This document shows positions 15,975 through 24,338 of a stretch of 64,000 nucleotides of DNA, piece after piece. Both the position numbers and the translations under genes were made by a program. This DNA is from Verrucomicrobiota bacterium (GTDB lineage: Bacteria; Verrucomicrobiota; Verrucomicrobiia; Opitutales; Opitutaceae): positions 186,001 to 250,000 of the forward strand of contig JACRQG010000013.1 in assembly GCA_016222805.1 (NCBI GenBank), written 5' to 3'. Position 1 is the stretch's first letter. Each line of letters begins with the position of its first letter. The notes beneath the pieces are model-generated. The model was not told the DNA's origin. It saw only the letters and a program-made list of their open reading frames with translations, and searched no databases.

Positions 15975-16867
15975 GGCGACGGCGGCTGGGCGCCCGGGGC
16001 GAGGAACTCCACCACTACGGCCGTGGTGTTGTCCCGGCCCGAGGCCGACAGGGACTCTTCGACGAGCCTTTGGGCGTGACTGGCCGCCGGGTTCTGCGAA
16101 CGGTCCGGAGGGGGAGTTCGCAGCAGTTCCTCGATCTGGCGATCCCAGAGTCCGTCGGTCAGACCGTCGGAACAAATCAGGAAACGATCGCCCGGCCGGT
16201 GGGCGACGGCGCCGATGTGGGGATCGATGAACTGATGCCCTGCTCCCAGCGCCTGTTGGAGTGCGTTGCGGCGGGGATGGGTGCGCGCCTCCCGTTCGTT
16301 GATCTTCCCGTTGCGCCGGAGCCAGCCCACGTGGCTGTGATCGTGCGTGACCTGAGTCAGATGGCCATCATGCGGGAGGTAGTAGATGCGGCTGTCGCCG
16401 AGGTGGGCGAAGTACATCCAACCCGGCGTGAACCACGCGAGGCTGAGGGTCGCCCCCATGCCGGAGCATTCCTCGTAGGAGTATCCCAACTTGAGCATGT
16501 CATGGTGCGCCTGGGTAAACAACTCCGCGAGCACATCGGCAAAGCCCATTCCCATGCCGGCCGCGGACATGCGGAAGGCGCGGGGAAAAAGCCGGGTGAT
16601 CCGATCCCGGGCGATACGGCTGGCGAACTCCCCGGACTTGGCGCCGCCCATCCCGTCACTGACGGCGAAGATGAAATCGGCACTCGCCAGCGAGGCGGAC
16701 CCGGTCTTGCCGAGGTAGCGGACCTCATGCCCGTCGACGGCGAGGGCGAGAAAGACGTCCTCGTTGTTGGGCCGGATCCGCCCGACGTGGGTCAATCCGG
16801 ACCACAGCACGTCGGACGGTGGTCCGGGAGGGGGAGTGATGTCGCTGGGAGGTTCCTGCGGCGTCAT
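15971..16867 (-). CDS. PP2C-family serine/threonine protein phosphatase
   Basis: 298 aa from the ATG at 16867, which overlaps the kinase-like gene's stop by 4 nt. A Pro-rich lead (TPQEPPSDITPPPGPPSD) is followed by a complete PPM/PP2C domain: THVGRIRPNNEDVFLAL, IFAVSDGMGGAKSGEFAS with the metal-binding DGMGG, and MYFAHLGDSRIYYLPHDGHL. The set is closed by FLICSDGLTDGLWDRQIEEL and the final SGRDNTTAVVVEFL with its metal-binding Asp. These are the Mg/Mn-dependent catalytic aspartates. It is soluble with no membrane span. It probably removes phosphate from Ser/Thr, and the adjacent kinase-like protein is the obvious partner. Confidence 0.93.
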   Translation of the reverse strand: MTPQEPPSDITPPPGPPSDVLWSGLTHVGRIRPNNEDVFLALAVDGHEVRYLGKTGSASLASADFIFAVSDGMGGAKSGEFASRIARDRITRLFPRAFRMSAAGMGMGFADVLAELFTQAHHDMLKLGYSYEECSGMGATLSLAWFTPGWMYFAHLGDSRIYYLPHDGHLTQVTHDHSHVGWLRRNGKINEREARTHPRRNALQQALGAGHQFIDPHIGAVAHRPGDRFLICSDGLTDGLWDRQIEELLRTPPPDRSQNPAASHAQRLVEESLSASGRDNTTAVVVEFLAPGAQPPSP

Positions 16868-17283
16868 TGATTGATGGTCGGCTTGAGGGATACGGACTGC
16901 CCGGTGCCGTCGTCCAGGATGGTCGCGAACTCGAAATCGATGATGCAGAATCGGCCGTCGGTGACGCGGTAGGTGATGTTCCGCAACTCCCGGTCTTCGT
17001 GCCGCACGCCGTACTTCTCGAGTTCCGCGAAGATCTCCTTCTGCCGGTCGGGGCCCAATTGGTCCACCCGCCGCCCGCAGTTGGTGGTGACGATCCGGAG
17101 GGTTTCGGTATCGACTTCGAGGAGCTTGGGCACGAAGTCGCAACCCCGGGTTTCAAGCAGACGAAGGACACGCACTTCATGGTCGAACCGCTCCCGGGCA
17201 AAGCGGCCGCGAAACGTCTTGTGGACCCGGCCGTCGTAGCCAATGCGCACCGTGGCGCGGGCGGTGTCCTTGATTTCTTGCAT
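16864..17283 (-). CDS. Minimal protein-kinase-like protein (139 aa)
   Basis: 139 aa from the ATG at 17283; upstream in-frame sequence to 17424 is not protein-like. It has the pattern of a kinase fold in very short form: a Lys at residue 22 (VHKTFRG), a Glu at 36 in a helix (FDHEVRVLRLL) that could form the ion pair, the hinge-like LRIVTTNCGRRVDQLG, and the catalytic loop RHEDRELRNITYR, where H95, D97 and N102 fit HxDxxxxN. The metal-binding D116 is in IIDFEFAT in place of DFG. The usual C-lobe helices after the activation segment are missing. It resembles the Kdo/WaaP-RIO group of small kinases rather than Hanks-type kinases. It is translationally coupled to the PP2C gene. Confidence 0.7.
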   Translation of the reverse strand: MQEIKDTARATVRIGYDGRVHKTFRGRFARERFDHEVRVLRLLETRGCDFVPKLLEVDTETLRIVTTNCGRRVDQLGPDRQKEIFAELEKYGVRHEDRELRNITYRVTDGRFCIIDFEFATILDDGTGQSVSLKPTINQ

Positions 17284-17518
17284 CGCTGGAGGAGGTTTCG
17301 GGGCGCGGTCCGTGCTGGCAAGCCGGCGTTCGGACGGGCGAAGAACTCCCGGGCAAACGCGCGAGGTAAAGAAAGCGGGGGATTCCCGAACTTTCTGCCG
17401 CCGATGGCATGTGAGTTGCTCCAATGGGTCCCGGGTTTTTCCGCTGGTGATCCCGCGAGATTCTTTCGCACGTTACCGCGGGTATTTCCCGCAACCCTGC
17501 AACTCAGACCACCTCAAC

Positions 17519-18550
17519 ATGGCCAAATACAAACTGGAATACATCTGGCTCGACGGCTACACGCCGCTCGCCAACTTGCGCAGCAAGACGCAGATCAAGG
17601 AATACGCCGCGTTTCCGAAGATCGAAGAACTGCCCTTGTGGGGCTTTGACGGCAGCTCCACGCAGCAGGCCGAAGGCAAGAGCTCCGACATCGTGCTGAA
17701 GCCGGTGGCGGTGTTCCCGGATTCGACGCGGAAGAACGGCGTGCTGGTGATGTGCGAGACGTTCCTGCACACGGGCGAGGCGCATCCCTCGAATTCCCGC
17801 GCCACGATTCCGGATGACCCCGACACCTGGTTCGGGTTCGAACAGGAGTATTTCTTCTACAAGGACGGTGCTCCGCTGGGCTTTCCGCCCGGAGGGTTCC
17901 CGGCGCCCCAGGGGCCCTATTACACCGGCGTCGGTTACAAGAACGTCGGGTGTGTCGCCCGGGAGATCGTCGAGAAGCACATCGACCTCTGCCTCGATGC
18001 CGGCATCAACATCGAAGGCATCAACGCCGAGGTCGCGAAAGGCCAGTGGGAATTCCAGATCTTCGGCAAGGGTTCCAAGAACGCCGCCGATCAGATGTGG
18101 GTTGCCCGTTATATCATGGCACGCTTGTGTGAGTCCTACGGGATTGACATCGAATGGCGCTGCAAGCCGATCCGCGGGCCCTTCGATTCCCCGCTCGACT
18201 GGAACGGCTCCGGCATGCACTCCAACTTTTCGACCAAGCACATGCGCGAAGTCGGTGGCAAAGCCTACTTCGAGAAACTCATGGAGGCTTTCGCCAAGAA
18301 GATGGACGAGCACATCGCCGTGTATGGGCCGGAGAACCACCTCCGTCTCACCGGGCTGCACGAAACTCAGTCGATCGACAAGTTCACCTATGGTGTCGCC
18401 GATCGCGGCGCGTCGATCCGCGTGCCACACAGCTTCATCAAGAACGGCTACCGGGGTTACCTGGAAGATCGCCGGCCGAATTCGGCCGCCGACCCGTACC
18501 TCGTCGCGGGCCGCATCTTGAAGACCATCCAGTCGGTGCCCACCACCTGA
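17519..18550 (+). CDS. glnII: Glutamine synthetase type II (eukaryotic-type GSII)
   Basis: 343 aa from the ATG at 17519, far shorter than GSI (about 470 aa) and matching GSII. Diagnostic parts are KLEYIWLDGYTPLANLRSKT, LPLWGFDGSSTQQAEGKSSD, PDTWFGFEQEYFFY with the metal-binding Glu pair, and VGCVAREIVEKHIDLCLDAG. They continue with the glutamate site GINAEVAKGQWEFQIF, DWNGSGMHSNFSTKHMRE, the RLTGLHETQSIDKFTYGVAD segment and the C-terminal DRRPNSAADPYLVAGRI. It makes glutamine from glutamate, ammonia and ATP in the cytoplasm. GSII lacks the adenylylation Tyr of GSI, so control is probably at transcription. A strong terminator follows. It is divergent from the kinase/PP2C operon. Confidence 0.95.
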   Translation: MAKYKLEYIWLDGYTPLANLRSKTQIKEYAAFPKIEELPLWGFDGSSTQQAEGKSSDIVLKPVAVFPDSTRKNGVLVMCETFLHTGEAHPSNSRATIPDDPDTWFGFEQEYFFYKDGAPLGFPPGGFPAPQGPYYTGVGYKNVGCVAREIVEKHIDLCLDAGINIEGINAEVAKGQWEFQIFGKGSKNAADQMWVARYIMARLCESYGIDIEWRCKPIRGPFDSPLDWNGSGMHSNFSTKHMREVGGKAYFEKLMEAFAKKMDEHIAVYGPENHLRLTGLHETQSIDKFTYGVADRGASIRVPHSFIKNGYRGYLEDRRPNSAADPYLVAGRILKTIQSVPTT

Positions 18551-18582
18551 TCAGGTCCCACACCTGACCCCGCCGACTGCGC

Positions 18583-18618
18583 GGCGCCATCCCCCGGGGG
18601 ATGGCGCCGTTTTCTTTT
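18583..18618 (+). terminator. Rho-independent terminator after the GSII gene
   Basis: A perfect 13-bp palindrome, GGCGCCATCCCCC at 18583-18595 with its complement at 18596-18608, is followed by GTTTTCTTTT. It lies 32 nt after the GSII stop codon and clearly ends that transcript. Confidence 0.9.
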
Positions 18619-18685
18619 CGGGGTGGAACGGGAGGGCGGTTTGGACTTGGCTCCAGGAGTCGTCCCTCGGCCCGTACTGTCGCGC

Positions 18686-20590
18686 ATGCCTACCTCGCCG
18701 CCGCCTGCCGCCCCTCCACCCCCGCGCTGGGAGTGGCTGCAGGTCGCACTGGTCGTCGGGGCACTGGCGTGGACGACGGTCTTCAATGGGGGCTACGGGG
18801 CCCGGTTCGCCCTCGTCACCCTCGGCCTCGTCGCCGCGCTGGTCGTGTTGCACGCCTGGGCGTGGTTCGGTGATGTCCATCGATCGGTCACGCTGCATCC
18901 CGGCGGGTGGGCCTTGGTGCCTTTCCTGGTTTATGCCCTGGCCAATGTGATCTGGGTCACTCCGGTGCCGTGGCTGGGCTGGTTCGACTGGCTGAACTGG
19001 GCGCAGCTGGCCGCGGTTTTCTGGGTCGTGCTGAACGGCGTCAGGTCGCGACGTCCGCGGTGGGTCTTGTTCCACGCCTTGGTTGCGCTGGCGCTGATCG
19101 AGGTGCTGGTGGGATGTTATCAGAAGTTCGTGCAGCCGGAGTGGAAGATGATCGGTGCGGCGCGCGGATCCGAGTTCTTCAACCGCGCCAGCGGCACGTT
19201 CAGCATACCCAACAGCCTGGCAGGTTTCTTCCTCCTGCTGTTCCCGGCGGTCGCGGCCCTGGCCTTCCGCCGCGTGGCAGGTGCCGCGGCCCGGGTGTGG
19301 TGGGGGTGGGTGGGACTGGTCCTCTTGCTCGGACTTGGTTTGACGGTCAGCCGGGGTGCTTGGCTCGCCCTGGCAGCAGCACTCATCGCCTGGCCGCTGT
19401 TGGTCGGGCGACGATCGTGGAAGCAGCGGGTGGGAATCGCCCTGGCCGTGCTGGTCGTGCTCGGGGCGGTCGGGGCACTGGTGGGAAGGAAGTTCCCCGA
19501 GGCGCGGCAGCGTTTCAACCAACTGGCGCTCGATGGCGGGGAAAAGACCCGACCCATTCTCTGGCGGGCGGCGTGGGCGCTGTTTCAGGAGGCGCCCGCA
19601 TTTGGAACGGGGGCGGGGAGTTTCAATGTGCGATTCGAACCGTTCCGACCCGAGCGTTTTTGGGACGAACCGATGTGGGCGCACAACGAGTACCTGAACA
19701 CCTTGAGCGACTATGGGCTCGCCGGAGGTGTCCTGTTGGCTGTCGGCGTGATTGGAATTGGGCTGGGGTGCCTTCGCCGGAAGCCGGCGGGGGTTCGGGC
19801 GGAAGCGGATCCGGTGGTCACGGGTGGTTTGGCCGTGGGACTGCTGGCGTTCGGCCTGCAGCTGCTGGTCGACTTCCACCTCAAGATTCCCGCCTTGGCG
19901 CTGGCGGCCTCGACTGTGGCTGCCCTCGCGGTGGGGCGGAGCTGGCTGCCACCTACGGACCCGGCAGCGCGAGGTTCGCCGCGGTCCGTCCGATTCGGAG
20001 CGTTGGCGGGAGTGGGGGTGGGCGTGGCAGCGGTCTTACTTCATTTCGTGCCGCTGCTGCGGGCGGAGTCGCGCCGGAGTGAGGCCGCGCGCTTGCTGGA
20101 TCCGCTGCTCCGCTCCGCGCCGGCGAGTCCCGATTATGCCCGCGTCGTCCCCCAGGTGCGGCAGCTGCTCCGGGAGGCCACGCAACTGGCGCCAGCCCAT
20201 GCTGACGCTTGGGCGGACTTGGCGCGCGCAACCACCTTGCTCGGATTCGTGCACCCGGACGACTTGGGGAAACTGGGTCGCGAGGCGGAGGAAGCTGCCG
20301 ACCGCGCATTGGCAGTGTCCACGGTGCCGTGGGAATTCTGGGTGCGGCGGGGAGTGGCGCGGGATCTTCAGGGAAGATGGGCGGATGCGGGCACGGATTT
20401 CGCGGCGGCAGTGAAGTGCGCTCCGATGAACGCGAACGCGTGGTACTACTGGGCGGAACACCTTTTTCGCTCTTCTTTTACGCACGAAGTCGGAGAGGCG
20501 GCCCTGCGGACCTGTTTGCGCCTTGACCCATGGAATTCCGCGGGAGTAGCTTTGCGCCAGCGTTTGGCAAAAACCACGAAAGCACCCTAG
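18686..20590 (+). CDS. O-antigen ligase/polymerase-family membrane protein with C-terminal TPR region
   Basis: 634 aa from the ATG at 18686 (MPTSPPPAAPPP). A Pro-rich lead is followed by about 11-12 membrane helices. The O-antigen ligase (Wzy_C/WaaL) family is shown by SEFFNRASGTFSIPNSLAGF, GLGLTVSRGAWLALAAALIA with its Arg, and the large loop GTGAGSFNVRFEPFRPERFW then MWAHNEYLNTLSDYGLAGG. These Arg and His residues are the usual functional ones. From about residue 480 the protein leaves the membrane and carries TPR-like repeats (AHADAWADLARATTLLGF, then a PMNANAWYYWAEHLF repeat). It probably ligates or polymerises a glycan at the periplasmic face. It is 9 nt before the FecR gene, so it may share an operon with the cyclase. 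Confidence 0.83.
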   Translation: MPTSPPPAAPPPPRWEWLQVALVVGALAWTTVFNGGYGARFALVTLGLVAALVVLHAWAWFGDVHRSVTLHPGGWALVPFLVYALANVIWVTPVPWLGWFDWLNWAQLAAVFWVVLNGVRSRRPRWVLFHALVALALIEVLVGCYQKFVQPEWKMIGAARGSEFFNRASGTFSIPNSLAGFFLLLFPAVAALAFRRVAGAAARVWWGWVGLVLLLGLGLTVSRGAWLALAAALIAWPLLVGRRSWKQRVGIALAVLVVLGAVGALVGRKFPEARQRFNQLALDGGEKTRPILWRAAWALFQEAPAFGTGAGSFNVRFEPFRPERFWDEPMWAHNEYLNTLSDYGLAGGVLLAVGVIGIGLGCLRRKPAGVRAEADPVVTGGLAVGLLAFGLQLLVDFHLKIPALALAASTVAALAVGRSWLPPTDPAARGSPRSVRFGALAGVGVGVAAVLLHFVPLLRAESRRSEAARLLDPLLRSAPASPDYARVVPQVRQLLREATQLAPAHADAWADLARATTLLGFVHPDDLGKLGREAEEAADRALAVSTVPWEFWVRRGVARDLQGRWADAGTDFAAAVKCAPMNANAWYYWAEHLFRSSFTHEVGEAALRTCLRLDPWNSAGVALRQRLAKTTKAP

Positions 20591-20599
20591 CCGAACTCC

Positions 20600-21736
20600 A
20601 TGCACAACCGATTTCTGTTCTCTCTCCTGGCGTGCGTCTTTCTCGCCGCCGGAGTTTTGCGCGGCCAGGCTCCATCGGCGGCACAGGCGCTTCAGGTTCA
20701 TCCCGGACAGGTCTGGCTGACGAGTCCGGTCGGAGACGTGAAGATGGAGTTGAACGGCGTGATCACCGCGATCACCAGTCGGACGATGGTGCCAATTTCG
20801 GCGACGATCAGGACAGCCCAGGGTTCGAGTGTCGTGATGGTCTTCTCCAATCGTGCCAGCACGCAGCTCGGTCCGGACTCGGAGCTGAAGCTCGAGAAGT
20901 ACTTCGATGACCCGACTGCCACCGCCAATACCGGTGGTGATCCCGAGGTGGAGGAACGAAAGTCCGACACGGTCTTGTTCCTCGCCAAGGGCGAGCTGAC
21001 GGGAAAGGTCAAGTTGCGGAAGGACCGCCAGTCTAACTTCGAGGTGCGGACGCCGGTGGGCGCGGCAGGTATCCGTGGAACCACTTTCCGCATCGTTTAT
21101 CGCCCGCCGGGAAGTGGTCAGGCGTTTGGCACGTTCCAGCTCACCAATGCGAATGGCTCCGTGGAGTTCAACCCGGGTTCCGGCGGTGGCGCGACCGGGG
21201 GAGGCGGCGGAGGAGGGGGCGGCGCGGGAGGAACTGGAGGCGGTGGTGGCGGGGGAACCGCTGGGGCTCCGTCGGCGACTGCAGCTGGGACGTTTTCGGG
21301 AATCGATATCCCGGCGGGCACCCAAATTGAAGTCGTCGTGACGCAGAACGCCCAGGGCAACTTCGTGGCCACGGCAGTGACCCCGTCCTCGTCGACGCCG
21401 ATCCCACCGGCAGTTCAACAACAAATCACCGCCCTTTCCGAGGCCTTGGCCACGACCGTAAACCAGGTCGTCTATACTCCCACTCCCGCTCCTACCCAGC
21501 CGCAGGGCTCGGGCGGAACGGGCGGTGGAACTCCCGACCCTGGGACTGGTGGACAAACCGGAACGGGTGGACAGACCGGTACCGGCAGTGGGGGCCAGAC
21601 CGGTGGGCAAGCAGGGACCCAGCAATCGGGGTCGCAGACGACGCCAATCAATGTTCAGACGGGTAGCGCGTCAGCTCAGGGTTCGGTCATCGTGACGCCT
21701 CCTCCTCCCAGAGTGACCAACCCGGGCGGAAACTGA
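20600..21736 (+). CDS. Secreted FecR-domain protein with Gly-rich tracts
   Basis: 378 aa with a signal peptide (NRFLFSLLACVFLAAGVLRG, cleavage near residue 24). The FecR domain spans about 45-180: ALQVHPGQVWLTSPVGDVKM, ATIRTAQGSSVVMVFSNRAS, LGPDSELKLEKYFDDPTATA, KGELTGKVKLRKDRQSNFEV and RTPVGAAGIRGTTFRIVYRP, the last being the typical TPVGVxGVRGTxF motif. Beyond it are a poly-Gly stretch near 195-225 and Gly/Thr/Gln repeats near 315-345, then a Pro tail. FecR-domain proteins of this exported kind are found beside CHASE2-cyclases in several phyla, as here. The binding partner is unknown. Confidence 0.85.
   Translation: MHNRFLFSLLACVFLAAGVLRGQAPSAAQALQVHPGQVWLTSPVGDVKMELNGVITAITSRTMVPISATIRTAQGSSVVMVFSNRASTQLGPDSELKLEKYFDDPTATANTGGDPEVEERKSDTVLFLAKGELTGKVKLRKDRQSNFEVRTPVGAAGIRGTTFRIVYRPPGSGQAFGTFQLTNANGSVEFNPGSGGGATGGGGGGGGGAGGTGGGGGGGTAGAPSATAAGTFSGIDIPAGTQIEVVVTQNAQGNFVATAVTPSSSTPIPPAVQQQITALSEALATTVNQVVYTPTPAPTQPQGSGGTGGGTPDPGTGGQTGTGGQTGTGSGGQTGGQAGTQQSGSQTTPINVQTGSASAQGSVIVTPPPPRVTNPGGN
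21541..21610 (+). repeat. Short tandem repeat encoding Gly-Gly-Gln-Thr units
   Basis: About four degenerate copies of a roughly 18-nt unit (GGTGGACAAACCGGAACG and variants) encode GGQTGTG-like repeats in the FecR protein. The tract could change in copy number. A second low-complexity stretch, encoding poly-Gly, lies at about 21180-21260. Confidence 0.65.
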
Positions 21737-21967
21737 TTGGCGCGTGGATCGCTCGCGTCGTCGCGAGGGTTTCGTCTCGAAACCCTTCGAGGTTCCCGGC
21801 CGAGCAGTGGAATTCGTCGGTTCCCGGTATGGATCTGGTTTTCGCCTCCGGCCCGGGACCGTGAACCAGTGGAAACCGCGGGCGGTGGTGTGCGCATCGA
21901 TCCGGGTTGCACACGAGGTTCAGATTTCAGCTTCCGTTCGGAGAGAGGGGCCCGTAGGAAGTAACTC

Positions 21968-24301
21968 ATGAGCGCCATCAGGAAGCCGAGGTCGTTCTCC
22001 TTGCTTCGGTGGTGCCTGTTGCTCCCCATCCCGGTGATTTGGGGTGTCCTCGAATATCGGAAGCAGCTCGCATTTCTCGAAAACAAGTCGATCGACTGGC
22101 GCTTTCAGCAACGGGGTGAGTTGGAGTCCTCGGTCAAACTGATCTACGTCGACGTCGATTCCTTGTCGATCAGCGCGCTGGGAAACATGCCTTGGAGCCG
22201 CGACCTGCACTCCAAGGTGGCGGCGGCCCTCGTCAATGAAGCCAAGGTCAAGGCGGTGGGGTTCGACTTCGTCTTCTCCGATGCCGGCATCGCTCAGTCG
22301 GCGGATGAAACGAAGATGACTCGGGGGAACCGGGAGTTCGACCTGTTCCTGCGCAAGCAACCTCCGGTGGTTCTGGCCGCGGGCTACGCCGGCTGGAAGT
22401 TCATCAACGTCCGGGGCGAAAAAGAGGAGCGGCTCCTGCCGCTGCTCTCGCAGGATCCCCGCTGGATTCGCGGGGAAACGGCCAAGCTCGTGCCGCCGGA
22501 AATTCCCTACTTCCTCTTTTCCGATCGGGCTGGCAACCGGCGGTTCGACACTCCGGCCGCAGCGATCGGCCTGATCGACACCTTGGACAACGGCACCCGC
22601 CTCGTGCCTGCCTGGACTCCGGCCAACACCGGCATCACCTACTACCACATGGCGGTGGAGCTGGCGCGCCTCCACTGGGGACTGCCGGACAACGCGCTGC
22701 GAGTGACCAACGGTGTGCTGGAATTCGTCCGGGCGGATGGCTCGGTGCATGCGCGACTGCCGCTGATCGACGGCCAGCTCCTCGAGATCAACTGGTTCAC
22801 CCGCTGGGAGGGGACCAAGGAACGCCCCGGGCCGAAGTCGATGCCGGTGCATGTGGAGTTTTTCGATGTCCTGCGTATGGCAATCGACCTTGAATCGAGC
22901 GACCCGCAGAAGAAGGCGGACGCTCGGGAGTTCTTTTCGGACCCGGAGCTGCGGGACGCCGTGGTACTGGTCGGACCGGTCGACCCGCTGCTGCAGGACT
23001 TGGCCCCAACCTCCCTGGATGAAGAGGCCGTGCCCAAAGTGTCGGTCCACGGCAATCTCCTTCGGACCATCGTGTCGGGTCAGTTGCTCCGCCGTCCTCC
23101 GACCTGGGCCGTCTTTGCCATCATCGGCGGGTTCGCCGTGTTCGTCATCCTGCTGTCGGCGGTGGGCAGCACGCGGACCGTGTGGACCACGATCGTGAAG
23201 GAACTCAGCATCCTGATCGTGCCGGTCGCGTGTTATGCCTGGCTGGCGTTTTTCGTCTTCAAGCACGGTCACTGGGTGTTGCCATTCACGGCGCCGATCG
23301 GCGCGGCTCTCACGACCGGCATCGGTGGCATGGTGCTGCATCTGATCGACCTGCAGCAGGCGAAGGGCCGGATCAAGGGCATGTTTGGCACCTACCTCGC
23401 ACCCCAGCTGGTTGACCGCATGGTCGAATCGGGCGAGGACCCGCAGCTGGGCGGTCATGAGGAGCAGATCACGGCCTACTTCAGCGATATTCAGAGCTTC
23501 TCGACGTTCTCGGAAATTCTCTCGGCCAAGCAACTGGTCGACCTGCTCAACGAGTACCTCACGGCGTGCACCAACATCGTCACCGCACAGGGAGGCACCT
23601 TGGACAAGTACATTGGCGACGCGGTGGTCGCGATGTACGGTGCCCCGATCAAGTTGCAGGACCATGCGTTTCGAGCCTGCGTCGCCTCCCAGTTAATTCA
23701 CCAGAGGCTCGCGGAACTGCGGGCGAAGTGGAAGAGCGAGGGCGACCGGTGGCCGGAACTGGTCTGGAAGATGCAGACGCGCATCGGTCTCAACACCGGC
23801 AAGGCCGTCATCGGCAACATGGGCAGCGAGACCCGGTTCAACTACACCATGATGGGTGATGATGTGAACCTCGCCGCCCGGATGGAATCCGGCGCCAAGA
23901 GCTGGGGCGTGTACACGATGTGTTCGGGGGAGACGATGGAACAGTGCCGGAAGTTCGGCGGCGACCGGGTGGTGTTCCGCTTCCTCAACAAGATTCGGGT
24001 GAAGGGTCGGTCGCAGGCGGTCCCGATCTACGAGATCATGGGGCTGAAGGAATCCCTGCCGCCCACCGCACTGGAGTGCCGCGGGTTGTTCGATCAGGCG
24101 ATGGCCAAGGTGGGCGCCCGCGACTGGGACGGCGCGGTGGCTCTCTTCCGCCAGAGTGCCGAACTCGAGCCGCTCCAGCCGGGGAAGACTCCGGGCGTAA
24201 AGCTCAATGCCTCGCTCGCCCTGATCGAGAAGGTCGAGGACCTGCGGCAGATGAACCTCGGCGACGACTGGGACGGCGTCTACGAGATGACAGAGAAGTG
24301 A
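21968..24301 (+). CDS. CHASE2-domain class III adenylate/guanylate cyclase
   Basis: 777 aa. Residues about 13-30 form the first membrane helix (LLRWCLLLPIPVIWGVLEYR). A CHASE2 sensor follows (about 40-375), beginning KSIDWRFQQRGELESSVKLI and containing VDVDSLSISALGNMPWSRDL and KVKAVGFDFVFSDAGI, facing the periplasm. Three more membrane helices lie at about 375-450. The class III cyclase domain (about 495-680) has the metal-binding Asp residues in YFSDIQSFSTFSEIL and LDKYIGDAVVAMYGAP, and NYTMMGDDVNLAARMESGAK near the active-site end. A short C-terminal helical, TPR-like part follows. It should make cAMP (or cGMP) in response to a periplasmic signal, and the FecR protein encoded just upstream is a candidate partner. 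An AGGAAG lies before its ATG. Confidence 0.92.
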   Translation: MSAIRKPRSFSLLRWCLLLPIPVIWGVLEYRKQLAFLENKSIDWRFQQRGELESSVKLIYVDVDSLSISALGNMPWSRDLHSKVAAALVNEAKVKAVGFDFVFSDAGIAQSADETKMTRGNREFDLFLRKQPPVVLAAGYAGWKFINVRGEKEERLLPLLSQDPRWIRGETAKLVPPEIPYFLFSDRAGNRRFDTPAAAIGLIDTLDNGTRLVPAWTPANTGITYYHMAVELARLHWGLPDNALRVTNGVLEFVRADGSVHARLPLIDGQLLEINWFTRWEGTKERPGPKSMPVHVEFFDVLRMAIDLESSDPQKKADAREFFSDPELRDAVVLVGPVDPLLQDLAPTSLDEEAVPKVSVHGNLLRTIVSGQLLRRPPTWAVFAIIGGFAVFVILLSAVGSTRTVWTTIVKELSILIVPVACYAWLAFFVFKHGHWVLPFTAPIGAALTTGIGGMVLHLIDLQQAKGRIKGMFGTYLAPQLVDRMVESGEDPQLGGHEEQITAYFSDIQSFSTFSEILSAKQLVDLLNEYLTACTNIVTAQGGTLDKYIGDAVVAMYGAPIKLQDHAFRACVASQLIHQRLAELRAKWKSEGDRWPELVWKMQTRIGLNTGKAVIGNMGSETRFNYTMMGDDVNLAARMESGAKSWGVYTMCSGETMEQCRKFGGDRVVFRFLNKIRVKGRSQAVPIYEIMGLKESLPPTALECRGLFDQAMAKVGARDWDGAVALFRQSAELEPLQPGKTPGVKLNASLALIEKVEDLRQMNLGDDWDGVYEMTEK

Positions 24302-24338
24302 ACCCCGGCGCGCCGGGCGCGGGCGACGGGCGGGACGC

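Noticed and set aside
15612-16175. Longer GGCT-like protein starting at 16175
   Set aside because: The first 67 residues are an out-of-frame shadow of the PP2C gene. GTG at 15974 overlaps the PP2C stop codon and gives the normal GGCT start.
21180-21260. G-rich tract in the FecR gene considered as a phase-variable repeat
   Set aside because: It is interrupted by other bases, with no long pure mononucleotide or short-unit run whose length could easily switch the frame.
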